DNA of 64,000 nucleotides from Pseudodesulfovibrio tunisiensis (GTDB lineage: Bacteria > Desulfobacterota > Desulfovibrionia > Desulfovibrionales > Desulfovibrionaceae), in NCBI RefSeq assembly GCF_022809775.1, contig NZ_CP094380.1, positions 3,261,501 to 3,325,500 on the forward strand, written 5' to 3'. The translations under genes were made by a program, and so were the position numbers. This document shows, one piece after another, positions 38,035-47,480 of this stretch (the first letter of the stretch is position 1; each line of letters opens with the position of its first letter). The notes beneath the pieces are model-generated. The model was not told where the DNA came from. It saw only the letters and a program-made list of their open reading frames with translations, and did not search any database.

Positions 38035-39073
38035 GGCATTTCTCCTTTGCCGCCGCGACCAGAGCGCGAATGTCCACGCCCGAGGGACAGCGTTCGATGC
38101 AGCGGCCGCAGCCGCAGCAGGCGATCAGGCCTTCCTGCGTGTCCGGGTAGTAGGCAAACTTGTGGCCTACCCGGTTTTTCAGTCGGTGCGCCTTTGTGGG
38201 CCGGGGATTGTGGCCGCTGCCTTCCAGCGTGAAGTTCGCGGACATGCAGTTGTCCCATGTGCGGATGCGTCTGCCGACATTGCCCGCGTTCTCGTCCGTG
38301 ATGTTGAAGCAGTAGCAGGTGGGGCAGAGATAGGCGCAGGTGCCGCAGCCGATGCACTTGGCTGCCTGACGTTCCCAGAAGTCCATGTCGTCGAACAGGG
38401 AGTACAGCGCCTTTTCCGCGCCGGAAAAATCCAGTGGCTTGCCAAGGGCTTCCCGGGCCGCGTCATGCACGCTTTCCACTTCCTTTCGGCGGTCGTCCGC
38501 GTCCGAGAACAGCGGGGAAGTCAGCAGTTCTCGGCCCTTGTCAGTGACGGCCTCGGCAACATAGCCGCCCTGCACCGGAGTGAGGAGCACGTCCGAGGCC
38601 TCGGTGTCGGCAGGATGGCTGCCCACGCTGGTGCAGAAGCAGGTCGGCTCGGGCCGGTCGCAGGCAATGGTCACGAACGCGGCGTTTTTCAGACGGGCGC
38701 AGAAATAGGGATCCTGTCTGCCTTCCGGACCGTATACCCGGGAGATCATGGCAATGCCGCGCGTGCCGCACGGACGCGGGCCAAAGAACACGGTTTGCGC
38801 CTCGGGCCGGTTCTCGCGCAGGTCCACCTTGACCTGTCCCGGATTTTCCGGATTCTTGACCTTGCGGAAGCGGAACAGTTCCTCGGTTCTGGGAAACACG
38901 GCTTCCTTGGGCGAGATCGTGGGCTTGCGGTTCAGTTCGATGTCGCAGCCCGGGGCATAGTGCTGATAGGCCACGGACGCGCCGTTGCGCACCGGGGCGT
39001 GGACCTGTCTGTCGCGGGCCAGTTCGTCCAGCCAGCCCGGAATGTCGTTTCGTGCGATGTATTTCAGGCCCAT
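38021..39073 (-). CDS. flxB: FlxB-like iron-sulfur protein
   Basis: A 350-residue iron-sulfur subunit. The C-terminal half has two clusters of Cys: AAKCIGCGTCAYLCPTCYCFN and CCGCGRCIERCPSGVDIRAL. The N-terminal half contains FGPRPCGTRGIAM and TCFCTSVGSHP, typical of the anaerobic sulfite reductase A / Ni-Fe hydrogenase beta-like family. The start at 39073 (MGLKYIARNDIP) is chosen as the family beginning and lies five bases after the flxC stop. It carries electrons within the Flx-Hdr complex. Confidence 0.85.
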   Translation of the reverse strand: MGLKYIARNDIPGWLDELARDRQVHAPVRNGASVAYQHYAPGCDIELNRKPTISPKEAVFPRTEELFRFRKVKNPENPGQVKVDLRENRPEAQTVFFGPRPCGTRGIAMISRVYGPEGRQDPYFCARLKNAAFVTIACDRPEPTCFCTSVGSHPADTEASDVLLTPVQGGYVAEAVTDKGRELLTSPLFSDADDRRKEVESVHDAAREALGKPLDFSGAEKALYSLFDDMDFWERQAAKCIGCGTCAYLCPTCYCFNITDENAGNVGRRIRTWDNCMSANFTLEGSGHNPRPTKAHRLKNRVGHKFAYYPDTQEGLIACCGCGRCIERCPSGVDIRALVAAAKEKCHEPE

Positions 39074-39077
39074 GCCG

Positions 39078-40022
39078 TTACTCCTTGATGTTCGCTTCCT
39101 GCACCGCAAAGGTCAGGAGCGGTATCTGCGCTTCGGGGTCCACGCCGGCCTCGTGGCCGAACAGGTTCCGGATTCCGGCGGCAGCGGTCTGGCGCAGCAG
39201 CAGGATGGGCAGTTCCATGGGGCAGGCGCGTTCGCATTCCCCGCATTCCACGCATCGCCCGGCCAGATGCAGGGTGTGGGCGAGCTGGAACATGAGGTTT
39301 TCGCGCGGGCTGGTTTCCTGACTCATCCAGTGGGGATCGCGGGACTGGGCAACACACTGGTCCCGGCACACGCACATGGGGCAGGCGTTGCGGCAGGCGT
39401 AGCAGCGCACGCAGCTACTCATCTGTTCTTCCCAGAATGCATGCCGATCCTCGATGGACATGGCCTGAAATCGTTCCAGCGCGGGCGGCGTTTCGCAGAT
39501 CGGAGCGCGGTCGCTTTTTTCGCCGATGAAATGATCGGAAATCATCGCATTGGGGTGCGTGCAGGTCAGACACTTGTCCGGACAGACTTCGGCAAAGGCA
39601 ACGCGCTGTTCGGTTTCGTCGATGGTGACGACAACGTCATCGCCGTCCATGCGCAGGGACGAGGCCCGGTCAAGGTTGTCAACGGTCCGATTCAGCCGCT
39701 TGTGACTGATCACGCCGTTGCAGCCCATGCCGAAGATGGTCACGTCCTCGCGGCTGATCAGGTTTTCGCGCAGAAGCTGGACCACGGCCCGGCTGTCGCA
39801 GCCCTTGACCACGATGCCGACCTTCTTCCCCTTGAGGCCGGGGAGATAGGTGGCGAGGTTGTGCACGCTGAGCGGGCCGAACACGAGGCGGTCCACATCC
39901 TGCTTCTCGTACATGAACAGCGGGGTGGCCGTGGCCGGAGAATGGCCCTGTTCCCATCCGATCACGCAGTCCAGATCGGGGAGGGCGTCCTTGATGCATT
40001 GCCTGAGTTGGTCGAGGCTCAT
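39078..40022 (-). CDS. flxC: FlxC-like FrhB/ferredoxin-domain protein
   Basis: A 314-residue iron-sulfur protein. The N-terminal part (FGPLSVHNLATYLPGLKGKKVGIVVKGCDSR) resembles F420-hydrogenase beta/FrhB-like proteins. The C-terminal part has ferredoxin-like Cys motifs CYACRNACPMCVCRDQC and CVECGECERACPMELPI. It starts at 40022 and overlaps the flxD stop by four bases. It is a structural component of the Flx-Hdr electron-bifurcating or NADH-linked complex. Confidence 0.83.
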   Translation of the reverse strand: MSLDQLRQCIKDALPDLDCVIGWEQGHSPATATPLFMYEKQDVDRLVFGPLSVHNLATYLPGLKGKKVGIVVKGCDSRAVVQLLRENLISREDVTIFGMGCNGVISHKRLNRTVDNLDRASSLRMDGDDVVVTIDETEQRVAFAEVCPDKCLTCTHPNAMISDHFIGEKSDRAPICETPPALERFQAMSIEDRHAFWEEQMSSCVRCYACRNACPMCVCRDQCVAQSRDPHWMSQETSPRENLMFQLAHTLHLAGRCVECGECERACPMELPILLLRQTAAAGIRNLFGHEAGVDPEAQIPLLTFAVQEANIKE

Positions 40023-40525
40023 TTTCCATCGCCTCCATGATCGCTGCATCCCGGACCGTTGGCCGCGCCCAGCGCGACCGCAGCCCAATCCTCGGGCGTG
40101 GAGGCTCCACAAAAGGCGGGCGCCGGGCCGAGTTCGTGAATGCGGTTGGTGAAATCAGTGACGGTCTGCTGCCATTTTGCGCCTTCCGAGGCCGAGACCC
40201 ATGTATAATGGAACCGGGCCGGGTCGATTCCGGCGGCGGGCAGCAGATGCTTGAGCAGCTCCAGTCTGCGCCGGGCATGGTAGTTGCCCTCGGAATAGTG
40301 GCAGTCGCCCGGATGGCAGCCGGACACGAGCACGCCGTCAGCGCCGTTCAGGAAGGCGCGCACGATGAACAGCGGGTCGATGCGGCCCGAACAGGGCACG
40401 CGCACCACGCGCAGGTCCGTGGGCTGCTCGAAACGGGAGACTCCGGCGGTATCGGCCCCACCGTAGGAGCACCAGTTGCACAAAAAGCCGATTATTCGAA
40501 GCTCTCGGCCGGGAACGGCGGACAT
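40019..40525 (-). CDS. flxD: FlxD/MvhD-like iron-sulfur protein
   Basis: A 168-residue MvhD-type protein with the typical IIGFLCNWCSYGGADTAG start, RVPCSGRIDPLF and GCHPGDCHY, whose cysteines bind a 2Fe-2S cluster. MvhD-type proteins connect the NADH/hydrogen-oxidising part to HdrA. It overlaps hdrA by 34 bases and flxC by four, showing tight operon organisation. Confidence 0.88.
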   Translation of the reverse strand: MSAVPGRELRIIGFLCNWCSYGGADTAGVSRFEQPTDLRVVRVPCSGRIDPLFIVRAFLNGADGVLVSGCHPGDCHYSEGNYHARRRLELLKHLLPAAGIDPARFHYTWVSASEGAKWQQTVTDFTNRIHELGPAPAFCGASTPEDWAAVALGAANGPGCSDHGGDGK

Positions 40526-42474
40526 AAGGCAGTGACCTCCGCGAGAATCTGGTTGTCTGTGAAATGGCTGAGCTGCACCGCGCCCTGCGGACAGGTGGCG
40601 GTGCACAGGCCGCAGCCCTGGCATACGGTCTCGATGACCTGCGCCTTGGGATTGCCGAAGCGGTCCTCGGTTTCGCTGATGGCCTTGTACGGGCAGACCT
40701 GCACGCATTTCATGCAGCCCACGCATCGTGCCGCATTGACCGAGGCCACCTGCGGGTCGGATTCGAGCTGATCCCGGGAGAACAGGGCCATGACCTTGGC
40801 CGCAGCCGCGCTGCCCTGCGCCACGGACGCGGGAATGTCCTTGGGCCCCTGACACGAACCGGCCAGAAGAATGCCTGCCGTATTGGTCTCCACCGGGCCG
40901 AGCTTGGGATGCTTTTCCATGAAGAAACCGTAGGTGTCGTAGGAAATGCGCAGCTTTTCGGCCAGCTCGGGCGCGCCTTTGGACGGTTCCGCGCCTACGG
41001 CCAGCACCACGAGGTCGGCTTCGACCTCCACCTGTTCCCCGGCAAGGGTGTCGGCTCCGCGCACAACAATCCGGTCGCCCAATTCATATATGTGGGCCAC
41101 GCGGCCGCGCACGTAGCGCACTCCGTACTGTTCCTGCGCCCGGCGCGTGAACTCGTCGTACCCCTTTCCGGGCGAGCGGATGTCCATGTAGAAGACGTAC
41201 GCCTCGGAATCCGGGATGTGGTCGCGGGTCAGGATGGCCTGCTTGGCCGTGTACATGCAGCAGAAGCCCGAACAGTAGGGACGGCCGATGGACGGGTCGC
41301 GCGAGCCCACGCATTGCACGAACACCACGCGTTTGGGCTCCCGTCCGTCCGAGGGGCGCACGATGTGTCCGCCCGTGGGGCCGGATGCATTCATGAGCCG
41401 TTCGTACTGCATGGACGTGATCACGTCCGGGTAGCGGCCCGCGCCGTATTCGCCGTAGGCGGTATGGTCGAAAAGATCGTAGCCCGTGGCTGCGATGACC
41501 GCGCCCACCTCTTCCGTGACCCAGGTGTCCATCTGCTTGTAGTTCACCGCATTGGTGGGGCAGACCCGGGCGCAGATGCCGCATTTTCCCTTCTGGAACT
41601 TGAGACACGCTTCGGGATCGATGGCTGCCTTCTTGGGAATGGCCTGCGGAAAGGGGATGTTGATGGCGGTTGTGGTGGACACGCCCTCATTGAACGGGTC
41701 CGGGGATTTCCGGCTCGGACATTTTTCCATGCACAGGCCGCAGCCCGTGCATTTGTCCCAGTCCACATAGGTGGCCCGGCGTTTGATGCGCACGGAAAAG
41801 TTGCCCACATATCCGCTCACGTCCTCCACTTCCGAGGCCGTGTACAGGGTGATGTTCGGGTGCAGGGCCACATCCACCATTCTGGGGCCGAGGATGCAGG
41901 AGGAACAGTCGATGGTGGGAAAGGTCTTGTCCAGTTTGGCCATCTTGCCGCCGATGGACTGTTCGCGCTCCACCAGCACGACCTGCATGCCGCCGTCCGC
42001 GCAATCCAGTGCGGCCTGAATCCCGGCCACGCCTCCGCCGATGACCAGCACGCGCTTGTTCACGTCGAACCTGCTGGAATGCAGCGGCCTGTCGTTGCGG
42101 AGCTTGGCCACGGCCATGGCAATGAGTTCCCCGGCCTTGTTCGTGTTCAGGGCCTTGTTCTTGCCCACCCAGGAAACATGTTCGCGAATGTTGGCCATTT
42201 CCAGCATGTAGCGGTTCAGCCCGGCGCGCTCCACGGCTCGGCGGAACGTGGGCTCGTGCATGCGGGGCGAGCAGGACGCCACCACAACGCCGTCCAGACC
42301 GTGCTCGTGGATGGCCTCGGCAATGGCGAGCTGTCCGGGCTCGGAGCAGGCGTACATGGTGTCCGCGGCAAAGGCCACGTCGGGCAGCATCCGGGCGGAC
42401 TCGGCAACCGCGACGCAATCCACGGTCGCGCCGATGTTGCTGCCGCAATGACAGACGAAAACGCCTATGCGCAT
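40492..42474 (-). CDS. hdrA: heterodisulfide reductase-like flavoprotein HdrA
   Basis: A 660-residue iron-sulfur flavoprotein. It begins IGVFVCHCGSNIGATVDC, has the FAD motif VLVIGGGVAGIQAALDCAD, a ferredoxin insert CTGCGLCMEKCP with CGICARVCPTNAV, and the YCSGFCCMYTAKQA segment. The C-terminal 4Fe-4S pair is CVGCMKCVQVCPYKAI and CQGCGLCTATCPQGAV. In Flx-Hdr complexes HdrA is thought to bifurcate electrons from NADH to ferredoxin and a thiol/disulfide-type acceptor. It is separated from hdrB by a 236-base gap in which I see no gene. Confidence 0.92.
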   Translation of the reverse strand: MRIGVFVCHCGSNIGATVDCVAVAESARMLPDVAFAADTMYACSEPGQLAIAEAIHEHGLDGVVVASCSPRMHEPTFRRAVERAGLNRYMLEMANIREHVSWVGKNKALNTNKAGELIAMAVAKLRNDRPLHSSRFDVNKRVLVIGGGVAGIQAALDCADGGMQVVLVEREQSIGGKMAKLDKTFPTIDCSSCILGPRMVDVALHPNITLYTASEVEDVSGYVGNFSVRIKRRATYVDWDKCTGCGLCMEKCPSRKSPDPFNEGVSTTTAINIPFPQAIPKKAAIDPEACLKFQKGKCGICARVCPTNAVNYKQMDTWVTEEVGAVIAATGYDLFDHTAYGEYGAGRYPDVITSMQYERLMNASGPTGGHIVRPSDGREPKRVVFVQCVGSRDPSIGRPYCSGFCCMYTAKQAILTRDHIPDSEAYVFYMDIRSPGKGYDEFTRRAQEQYGVRYVRGRVAHIYELGDRIVVRGADTLAGEQVEVEADLVVLAVGAEPSKGAPELAEKLRISYDTYGFFMEKHPKLGPVETNTAGILLAGSCQGPKDIPASVAQGSAAAAKVMALFSRDQLESDPQVASVNAARCVGCMKCVQVCPYKAISETEDRFGNPKAQVIETVCQGCGLCTATCPQGAVQLSHFTDNQILAEVTALCPPFPAESFE

Positions 42475-42710
42475 GGGGATACTCCTTGACAGCCGGAGCT
42501 GCGAAGCGGGCTGGCCACAGGGCCGGAAAGCCGTTTCGGGCAGGCTGTTCTTCTCGTTTCGTCAGCGGGCCGGGATGTCGGCCTGCAAGGCCGTGCCGGC
42601 CCCGGAAATGCGTGCATCCGTGCTGAGGAGGCGACGCTGGGGCGTGAAGGGGCGGGGCTGGGGGAACCTGTGGTCGGAAAGGCGTTCCCCGGGGTCCTTT
42701 CGCAATGCAT

Positions 42711-43589
42711 CTAGGCTCCGGCGATTCGCTTGAGGCAGCGTTTGGGGCTGACCACGAGCTTGTCGAAGCGCAGGTCGCGCTCGGGCAATCCGAGGGCAAG
42801 GCCCAGAAGCTGGGTGAAATAGAACACGGGCAGGCCACGATCGATGCCGTTGGCCTTGCGCACCTGCCGCTGTCTGAGGTCCAGATTCATCTGGCACAGG
42901 GGACAGGCCGCAACAATGGCTTCGGCCCCGCTTTCCTCGGCTGCCTTGAGCAGTCTGCCGGAAAGGCGCATCACGATGTCCTTGCGTGGAATTCCCGAGG
43001 ACGCGCCGCAGCATTCCACCTTCAGGGGAAAGGGCACGGGCTCGGCTCCGGCAGCCTCCATGAGATTGTCCATGGACATCGGATTCTCGGGATCGTCGAA
43101 CCGCATGAGTTCGGGCGGTCGGGTCATGATGCAGCCGTAGTAGCAGGCCACCTTGAGGCCGTTCAGGGATTTGCGCACGCGTTCGCGAACGTGGTCCAGA
43201 CCGTAATCCTCCACAATGACCTGAAGCACGGACTTGGGCTCGACCGCCGGACCGCAGGGCGCGTCCAGCAGCTCGTTGACCTTGCCCCGGAACAGCGGGT
43301 CCTCCATCTTGCGGGCCGAGGTCCGCAAATTGACCAGACAGCTCGGGCACGGCGTGGCCACGGTGTCGTGCCCCATGTCCGCGGCAAGGGCCAGATTGCG
43401 GCCGGAAAGCGCGGCGGAAAGCACGTGGTTCACGGTATGGGCCGGGGAGGAGCCGCAACAGCTCCAGTCCGGGATTTCCTCCAGACGAATACCCAGGGCC
43501 TTGCACACGGCGCGGGTTGATTTCTCGTATTCCACGGAAGTGCCAACAGCGGAACAGCCCGGGTAGTAGGCTACGGAAAGATCGCTCAT
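42711..43589 (-). CDS. hdrB: heterodisulfide reductase-like subunit HdrB
   Basis: A 292-residue protein with the two CCG-domain motifs (PDWSCCGSSPAH and KVECCGASSGIP) that bind the noncubane cluster pair for disulfide reduction, plus YYPGCSA at the N-terminus and CPLCQMNLD. It overlaps the hdrC stop by four bases. It is the catalytic subunit of the Hdr part; the sulfate reducer's natural substrate is not firmly known (DsrC trisulfide has been proposed). Confidence 0.92.
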   Translation of the reverse strand: MSDLSVAYYPGCSAVGTSVEYEKSTRAVCKALGIRLEEIPDWSCCGSSPAHTVNHVLSAALSGRNLALAADMGHDTVATPCPSCLVNLRTSARKMEDPLFRGKVNELLDAPCGPAVEPKSVLQVIVEDYGLDHVRERVRKSLNGLKVACYYGCIMTRPPELMRFDDPENPMSMDNLMEAAGAEPVPFPLKVECCGASSGIPRKDIVMRLSGRLLKAAEESGAEAIVAACPLCQMNLDLRQRQVRKANGIDRGLPVFYFTQLLGLALGLPERDLRFDKLVVSPKRCLKRIAGA

Positions 43590-44143
43590 TGCTTGGATTT
43601 CTCCCGGAATCGAAGGAATATTTCCTCGACCGCCTCTCGCTTGTGCACCGGGTGGGGCTTGAGGGACAGCTTGCCCTTGGTCAGCACGGCCGGGGCCAGA
43701 TCAAGATCGTTCAGGAATTTGCCGGTCTGGGCAACATAGCTGGCCATGAGGCCTGCCTCGTACACCCTGCCGTGTTTTTCCACGGACTCCAGAAAGGTGT
43801 CCGCGAAGAGCTTGATGTTGCGTTCGGACGCATGCCCGGTTTCCCGGGCCATGTGCCGGAGCACGTCCATGATTCGGGCCACGTCGATATTGTTGGGACA
43901 TCGGGTGGTGCAGGACTGGCAGGAGCCGCACAGCCACAGGGACTTGCTGTCCAGCACGACTTCCTTTTGCCCGGTCTGGACCAGACGCATGATCCTGTTC
44001 ACGGGAATGTCGTAGGCGAAGTTGTAGGGGCATCCGGCAGTGCAGTTGCCGCACTGGTAGCAGCGCACCACCTGCTGGCCGCTCCGCTCCTCCACTTCAT
44101 GGATGAACTCCGCATCCCGGGCGTTCATGTTGGTTGTCTTCAT
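43586..44143 (-). CDS. hdrC: heterodisulfide reductase-like subunit HdrC
   Basis: A 185-residue ferredoxin-like subunit with two 4Fe-4S motifs (CYQCGNCTAGCPYNFAYD and CGSCQSCTTRCPNNIDVARIM) and helical remainder. It wires HdrA to HdrB. It is the first gene of the seven-gene hdrCBA-flxDCBA operon. Confidence 0.92.
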   Translation of the reverse strand: MKTTNMNARDAEFIHEVEERSGQQVVRCYQCGNCTAGCPYNFAYDIPVNRIMRLVQTGQKEVVLDSKSLWLCGSCQSCTTRCPNNIDVARIMDVLRHMARETGHASERNIKLFADTFLESVEKHGRVYEAGLMASYVAQTGKFLNDLDLAPAVLTKGKLSLKPHPVHKREAVEEIFLRFREKSKQ

Positions 44144-44827
44144 TTGTTCAGCTCTCCCGGTGAGTTGCAGGCATCGCCTCGGAATCGGCAGGACAATGCC
44201 GTAAAACCTTCGGTCGGACAGGCATTCGGCAGTTACAGGATTCAGGGGAATACGTCAACGCCGTGTCTTTATCGGGAAATGTTCTGTTGAAAAGAAAGTT
44301 CGCTGAATGAAATTCGGTAATTCTGTTGGCGAAATGAATTCTCTATATATTTCCCTACTACACAGAGAGGAAATGTCGGGAAGGACAACGGAAGGCATGT
44401 TCATGACAAGCCGATATTATTGATTTTTTTTGTTGCCGAAAACAGAGCCTGTTCCCGCAGGGGCAAGCGGGGCGTTCATGAATCCGGCAAAGAGCGGGAT
44501 CGGAATGTGCAAACGGACTTTTTGGGGGGAAAAGTGAAAAAAATGATTTGTTGAAAACAGTCATCAGGTATGCATCTGTCCATGCATTTCAGGTCTCCAA
44601 TGGAAGAAAGGCCCTGTGGCGGTGTTCAGGGCCTTTCGGGGGAGTCTCCGACCTGATGGTCGGATAAAGACAGTGACGAAACGTTACTTTCGGCCCAATG
44701 GAAAGGGAATAGGGGAGGAACACATATTTGCGGGAGATGACTGGGAGAATTTCCCATTTTCCCGGGGGGTGGGAAATCGTCGCGCTGTCCGGGCCGCAAA
44801 ATCGTCTGCGGCCCGGGCACAACGTTG
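44144..44827. other. 680-base intergenic region upstream of hdrC
   Basis: No gene is supported. It must contain the hdr-flx promoter. Two hairpins are visible: GAAAGGCCCTG/CAGGGCCTTTC near 44606-44637 and CCGGGCCGCA/TGCGGCCCGG at 44789-44816. The latter lies just beyond the stop of the next minus-strand gene and may end it, though it lacks a U-tract. Confidence 0.5.
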
Positions 44828-45085
44828 TCAGGCGTCGGAAAGAAGGCGTTTGGCAATGTCGAGGTCGTACAATCCCAGAGGGTTGCGGCCTGTGCCGCGC
44901 TCTTCGTACATGTTCGCGGCCTGAGTGATCACATCATAGGAAAGCCACTGGTGCTTTTCCCAGATGATGGGTTCGTTGGCATTCCAGAGACGGAATTCTA
45001 TGGTGCCGTTGTTGTCCCGCACGTACATGCGTACATCCGGGAACTGAAGCGATGGAGTGTAGTAGTAGCCGCGAGCGTCCTTCAT
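44828..45085 (-). CDS. small hypothetical protein
   Basis: An 85-residue protein I do not recognise by family. It contains SLQFPDVRMYVRDNNGTIEFRLWN and the hydrophobic/aromatic EKHQWLSYDVI. There is no signal peptide or cysteine. It overlaps the stop of the ykgJ-type gene by four bases and so is translationally coupled. It sits just upstream of dsrA on the opposite strand. Confidence 0.65.
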   Translation of the reverse strand: MKDARGYYYTPSLQFPDVRMYVRDNNGTIEFRLWNANEPIIWEKHQWLSYDVITQAANMYEERGTGRNPLGLYDLDIAKRLLSDA

Positions 45086-45765
45086 GCGCGGTCTCCTTTG
45101 CTGGGAATGTTGAGCCGGATGCCGCCGGCGGTTTCATAGGTCTTGATGCCAAGGCCGGAAAGCAGAGCCTTTACCGGTCTGCCGAGGAGAAAGTCCAGAC
45201 CTTCCTTGTCAAAGGCCGAACGTTCCGGGATCAGTCGCCGCAGTTCCGCATCGTATACGGCCATGGCGTGCAGCTCGTTTCCGGCCTTTGTGTCGCCTTC
45301 GATCGCCCTGTTCGCCAGTTCGGAGAGCAGGGCGGCCGAACACCGCTCGTCATGCTCGTCGATGAGTTCGCGCAGGGGATGGCCCTCCGGAACGAGGTCG
45401 GCGCGCGTGAGGCGGTTTCTGTCGTAGATGGCGAGCAGCGGGGCCGGGTCGGAGCAGTTCAGGGCCTCGCATTCCACGGGGCGGGTGTCGTATATGCCGC
45501 AGGCGCGGGCCTCGTGGGAATAGAACACGCAGGCCCAGGTGCCGTCGCGGCCCTTGATCTTGAGGATTTCGGTTTCAAGGGGAAGGACCTTGCCCGCCGG
45601 CTGGTCCCATGCGTGCTCGCCAGCACGGATCGTCACGATCTGGCGCAGGTCGATGATTCCCTCCCGAATCAGGGGCATGTCCTCGACGTGCAGGGCCGGT
45701 CCGCCCTTGAGACAGCATTCCCCGCATCTTTTGCAGGGCGCGGTATTGGAATCTTGATTTTTCAC
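45082..45765 (-). CDS. YkgJ-family cysteine cluster protein
   Basis: A roughly 227-residue protein of the UPF0153/YkgJ zinc- or iron-chelate-binding family. It has CKRCGECCLKGGPAL near the N-terminus and CGIYDTRPVECEALNC in the middle, eight conserved cysteines in all. The start is uncertain: a GTG at 45765 is preceded at a distance by AGGAG and puts the first Cys motif near the N-terminus; longer frames contain spurious sequence. Its function is not established; some members modify or protect metalloproteins. It is divergent from dsrA. Confidence 0.75.
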   Translation of the reverse strand: MKNQDSNTAPCKRCGECCLKGGPALHVEDMPLIREGIIDLRQIVTIRAGEHAWDQPAGKVLPLETEILKIKGRDGTWACVFYSHEARACGIYDTRPVECEALNCSDPAPLLAIYDRNRLTRADLVPEGHPLRELIDEHDERCSAALLSELANRAIEGDTKAGNELHAMAVYDAELRRLIPERSAFDKEGLDFLLGRPVKALLSGLGIKTYETAGGIRLNIPSKGDRA

Positions 45766-45944
45766 CTTGGGGTTGCTCCTGGAAATGAATTGGGGTATCG
45801 CAATACGTGAATTAATTCCCGCGTTCGGGACCGATACTCCGCCTGGGGTGCGAACGCAACCCCGGGGCCATGTGGAGGACCCGGCGCAGGGGCGGCGCTT
45901 CAGGCCGCAATAGCAGGATTGACAGTACTTTCGGGATTTATCGG

Positions 45945-45973
45945 TTGACATAAAACCGGTTCCTCCCGTACAT
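45945..45973 (+). promoter_or_regulatory. candidate sigma-70 promoter for dsrAB
   Basis: TTGACA (45945-45950) is followed after 17 bases by GTACAT (45968-45973), about 170 bases upstream of dsrA. The -10 match is weak. Confidence 0.45.
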
Positions 45974-46143
45974 TTGCAGCCCTGCATACCTTGTGAATTA
46001 TGGTGCAATACGCCATATTCGCCCCGCACTCAATGTGGAGGAAAGGCGTTCGGGCTTTCGGAAGCGATTGTGATTGGATTTTGACGGACCCGGACGAAGA
46101 CGGTTGATGGCAACATCTTAATCAAACAATGGAGGTTAAGGGA

Positions 46144-47463
46144 ATGGCGAAACACAAAACTCCTCTGTTGGATCAGCTGGAAAGCGGCCCGTGGCCCAGC
46201 TTTGTATCCGACGTCAAACAGGAGGCTGAAGCCCGCGCCAAGAATGAAAAGGGCCTCGACTACCAGATTCCCGTGGACTGCCCCGAGGATCTGCTTGGTG
46301 TTCTCGAACTGTCCTACGAGGACGGCGAGACTCACTGGAAGCACGGCGGAATCGTCGGCGTGTTCGGTTACGGCGGCGGCGTTATCGGCCGGTACTGTGA
46401 CCAGCCCGAGAAATTCCCCGGCGTTGCCCATTTCCACACCATGCGCGTGGCTCAGCCCGCAGGCAAGTGGTACACCACCAAGTTCCTGCGCGATGTCTGC
46501 GACCTGTGGGACCTTCGCGGTTCCGGTCTGACCAACATGCACGGTTCCACCGGTGACATCGTGCTGCTCGGCACCACCACCCCTCAGCTCGAGGAAATCT
46601 TCTTCGAACTGACCCACAATCTGGACAACGACCTTGGTGGTTCCGGTTCCAACCTGCGTACCCCGGCCGCCTGCATGGGCATGTCCCGCTGCGAGTACGC
46701 CTGCTACAACACTCAGGAACTGTGCTACAACTTGACTCAGGAATACCAGGACGAACTGCATCGCCCGGCCTTCCCCTACAAGTTCAAGTTCAAGTTCGAC
46801 GGCTGCCCCAACGGCTGCGTGGCCGCCATCGCCCGTTCCGACCTCGGTTTCCTCGGCACCTGGAAGGGCGCCATCCAGATCGATCAGGAAGCGGTTGCCG
46901 CCTACGTTGGTGGTGAGATCGCTCCGAACGCCGGCGCTCATGCCGACGGCGACTGGGGTGCTTTCGACATCCAGAAGGAAGTCGTGGACATCTGCCCGTC
47001 CCAGTGCATTTCCTACGAAGACGGCAAGCTCAAGATCGACAACAGCGAATGCGTGCGTTGCATGCACTGCATCAATACCATGCCTCGCGCCCTGAGGCCC
47101 GGTGTTGAGCGCGGCACCTCCATCTTCTGCGGTGCCAAGGCCCCGATCCTCGACGGCCCCCAGATGGGTTCCCTGCTCGTGCCTTTCGTCGAAGTCAACG
47201 CCGACGACGACTATCAGGCCATCAAGGACATCATCGAAGGCGTTTGGGACTGGTGGATGGAAGAAGGCAAGAACCGTGAGCGTGTTGGCGAGACCATGAA
47301 GCGTCTCGGCTTCGGTGCTCTGGTCCGCGCCGCTGGCGTGCCCTTCGATCCCCGCCAGGTGCAGGAACCCCGCCACAACCCGTACATCTTCTGGAAGGCA
47401 GACGATGTTGAGGGCGGATGGGACCGTGACATCAACGATTACCGCGAACGCCATCAGCGCTAA
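46144..47463 (+). CDS. dsrA: dissimilatory sulfite reductase alpha subunit
   Basis: A 439-residue alpha subunit of dissimilatory sulfite reductase, which reduces sulfite with siroheme in the cytoplasm. Cluster/siroheme ligands are seen in [11 protein letters not shown] and DGCPNGC, and a ferredoxin-type insert in [10 protein letters not shown] and [12 protein letters not shown]. The start at 46144 ([20 protein letters not shown]) follows GGAGGTTAAGGG. It is a standard marker gene of sulfate reducers and is followed after 17 bases by dsrB. Confidence 0.98.
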   Translation: MAKHKTPLLDQLESGPWPSFVSDVKQEAEARAKNEKGLDYQIPVDCPEDLLGVLELSYEDGETHWKHGGIVGVFGYGGGVIGRYCDQPEKFPGVAHFHTMRVAQPAGKWYTTKFLRDVCDLWDLRGSGLTNMHGSTGDIVLLGTTTPQLEEIFFELTHNLDNDLGGSGSNLRTPAACMGMSRCEYACYNTQELCYNLTQEYQDELHRPAFPYKFKFKFDGCPNGCVAAIARSDLGFLGTWKGAIQIDQEAVAAYVGGEIAPNAGAHADGDWGAFDIQKEVVDICPSQCISYEDGKLKIDNSECVRCMHCINTMPRALRPGVERGTSIFCGAKAPILDGPQMGSLLVPFVEVNADDDYQAIKDIIEGVWDWWMEEGKNRERVGETMKRLGFGALVRAAGVPFDPRQVQEPRHNPYIFWKADDVEGGWDRDINDYRERHQR

Positions 47464-47480
47464 GCAAAAGGGGGAAAAAA

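Noticed and set aside
40564..42489. Long plus-strand frame of 641 codons opposite hdrA
   Set aside because: Antisense shadow of hdrA with His/Ala/Gly-rich low-complexity composition and no ribosome site.
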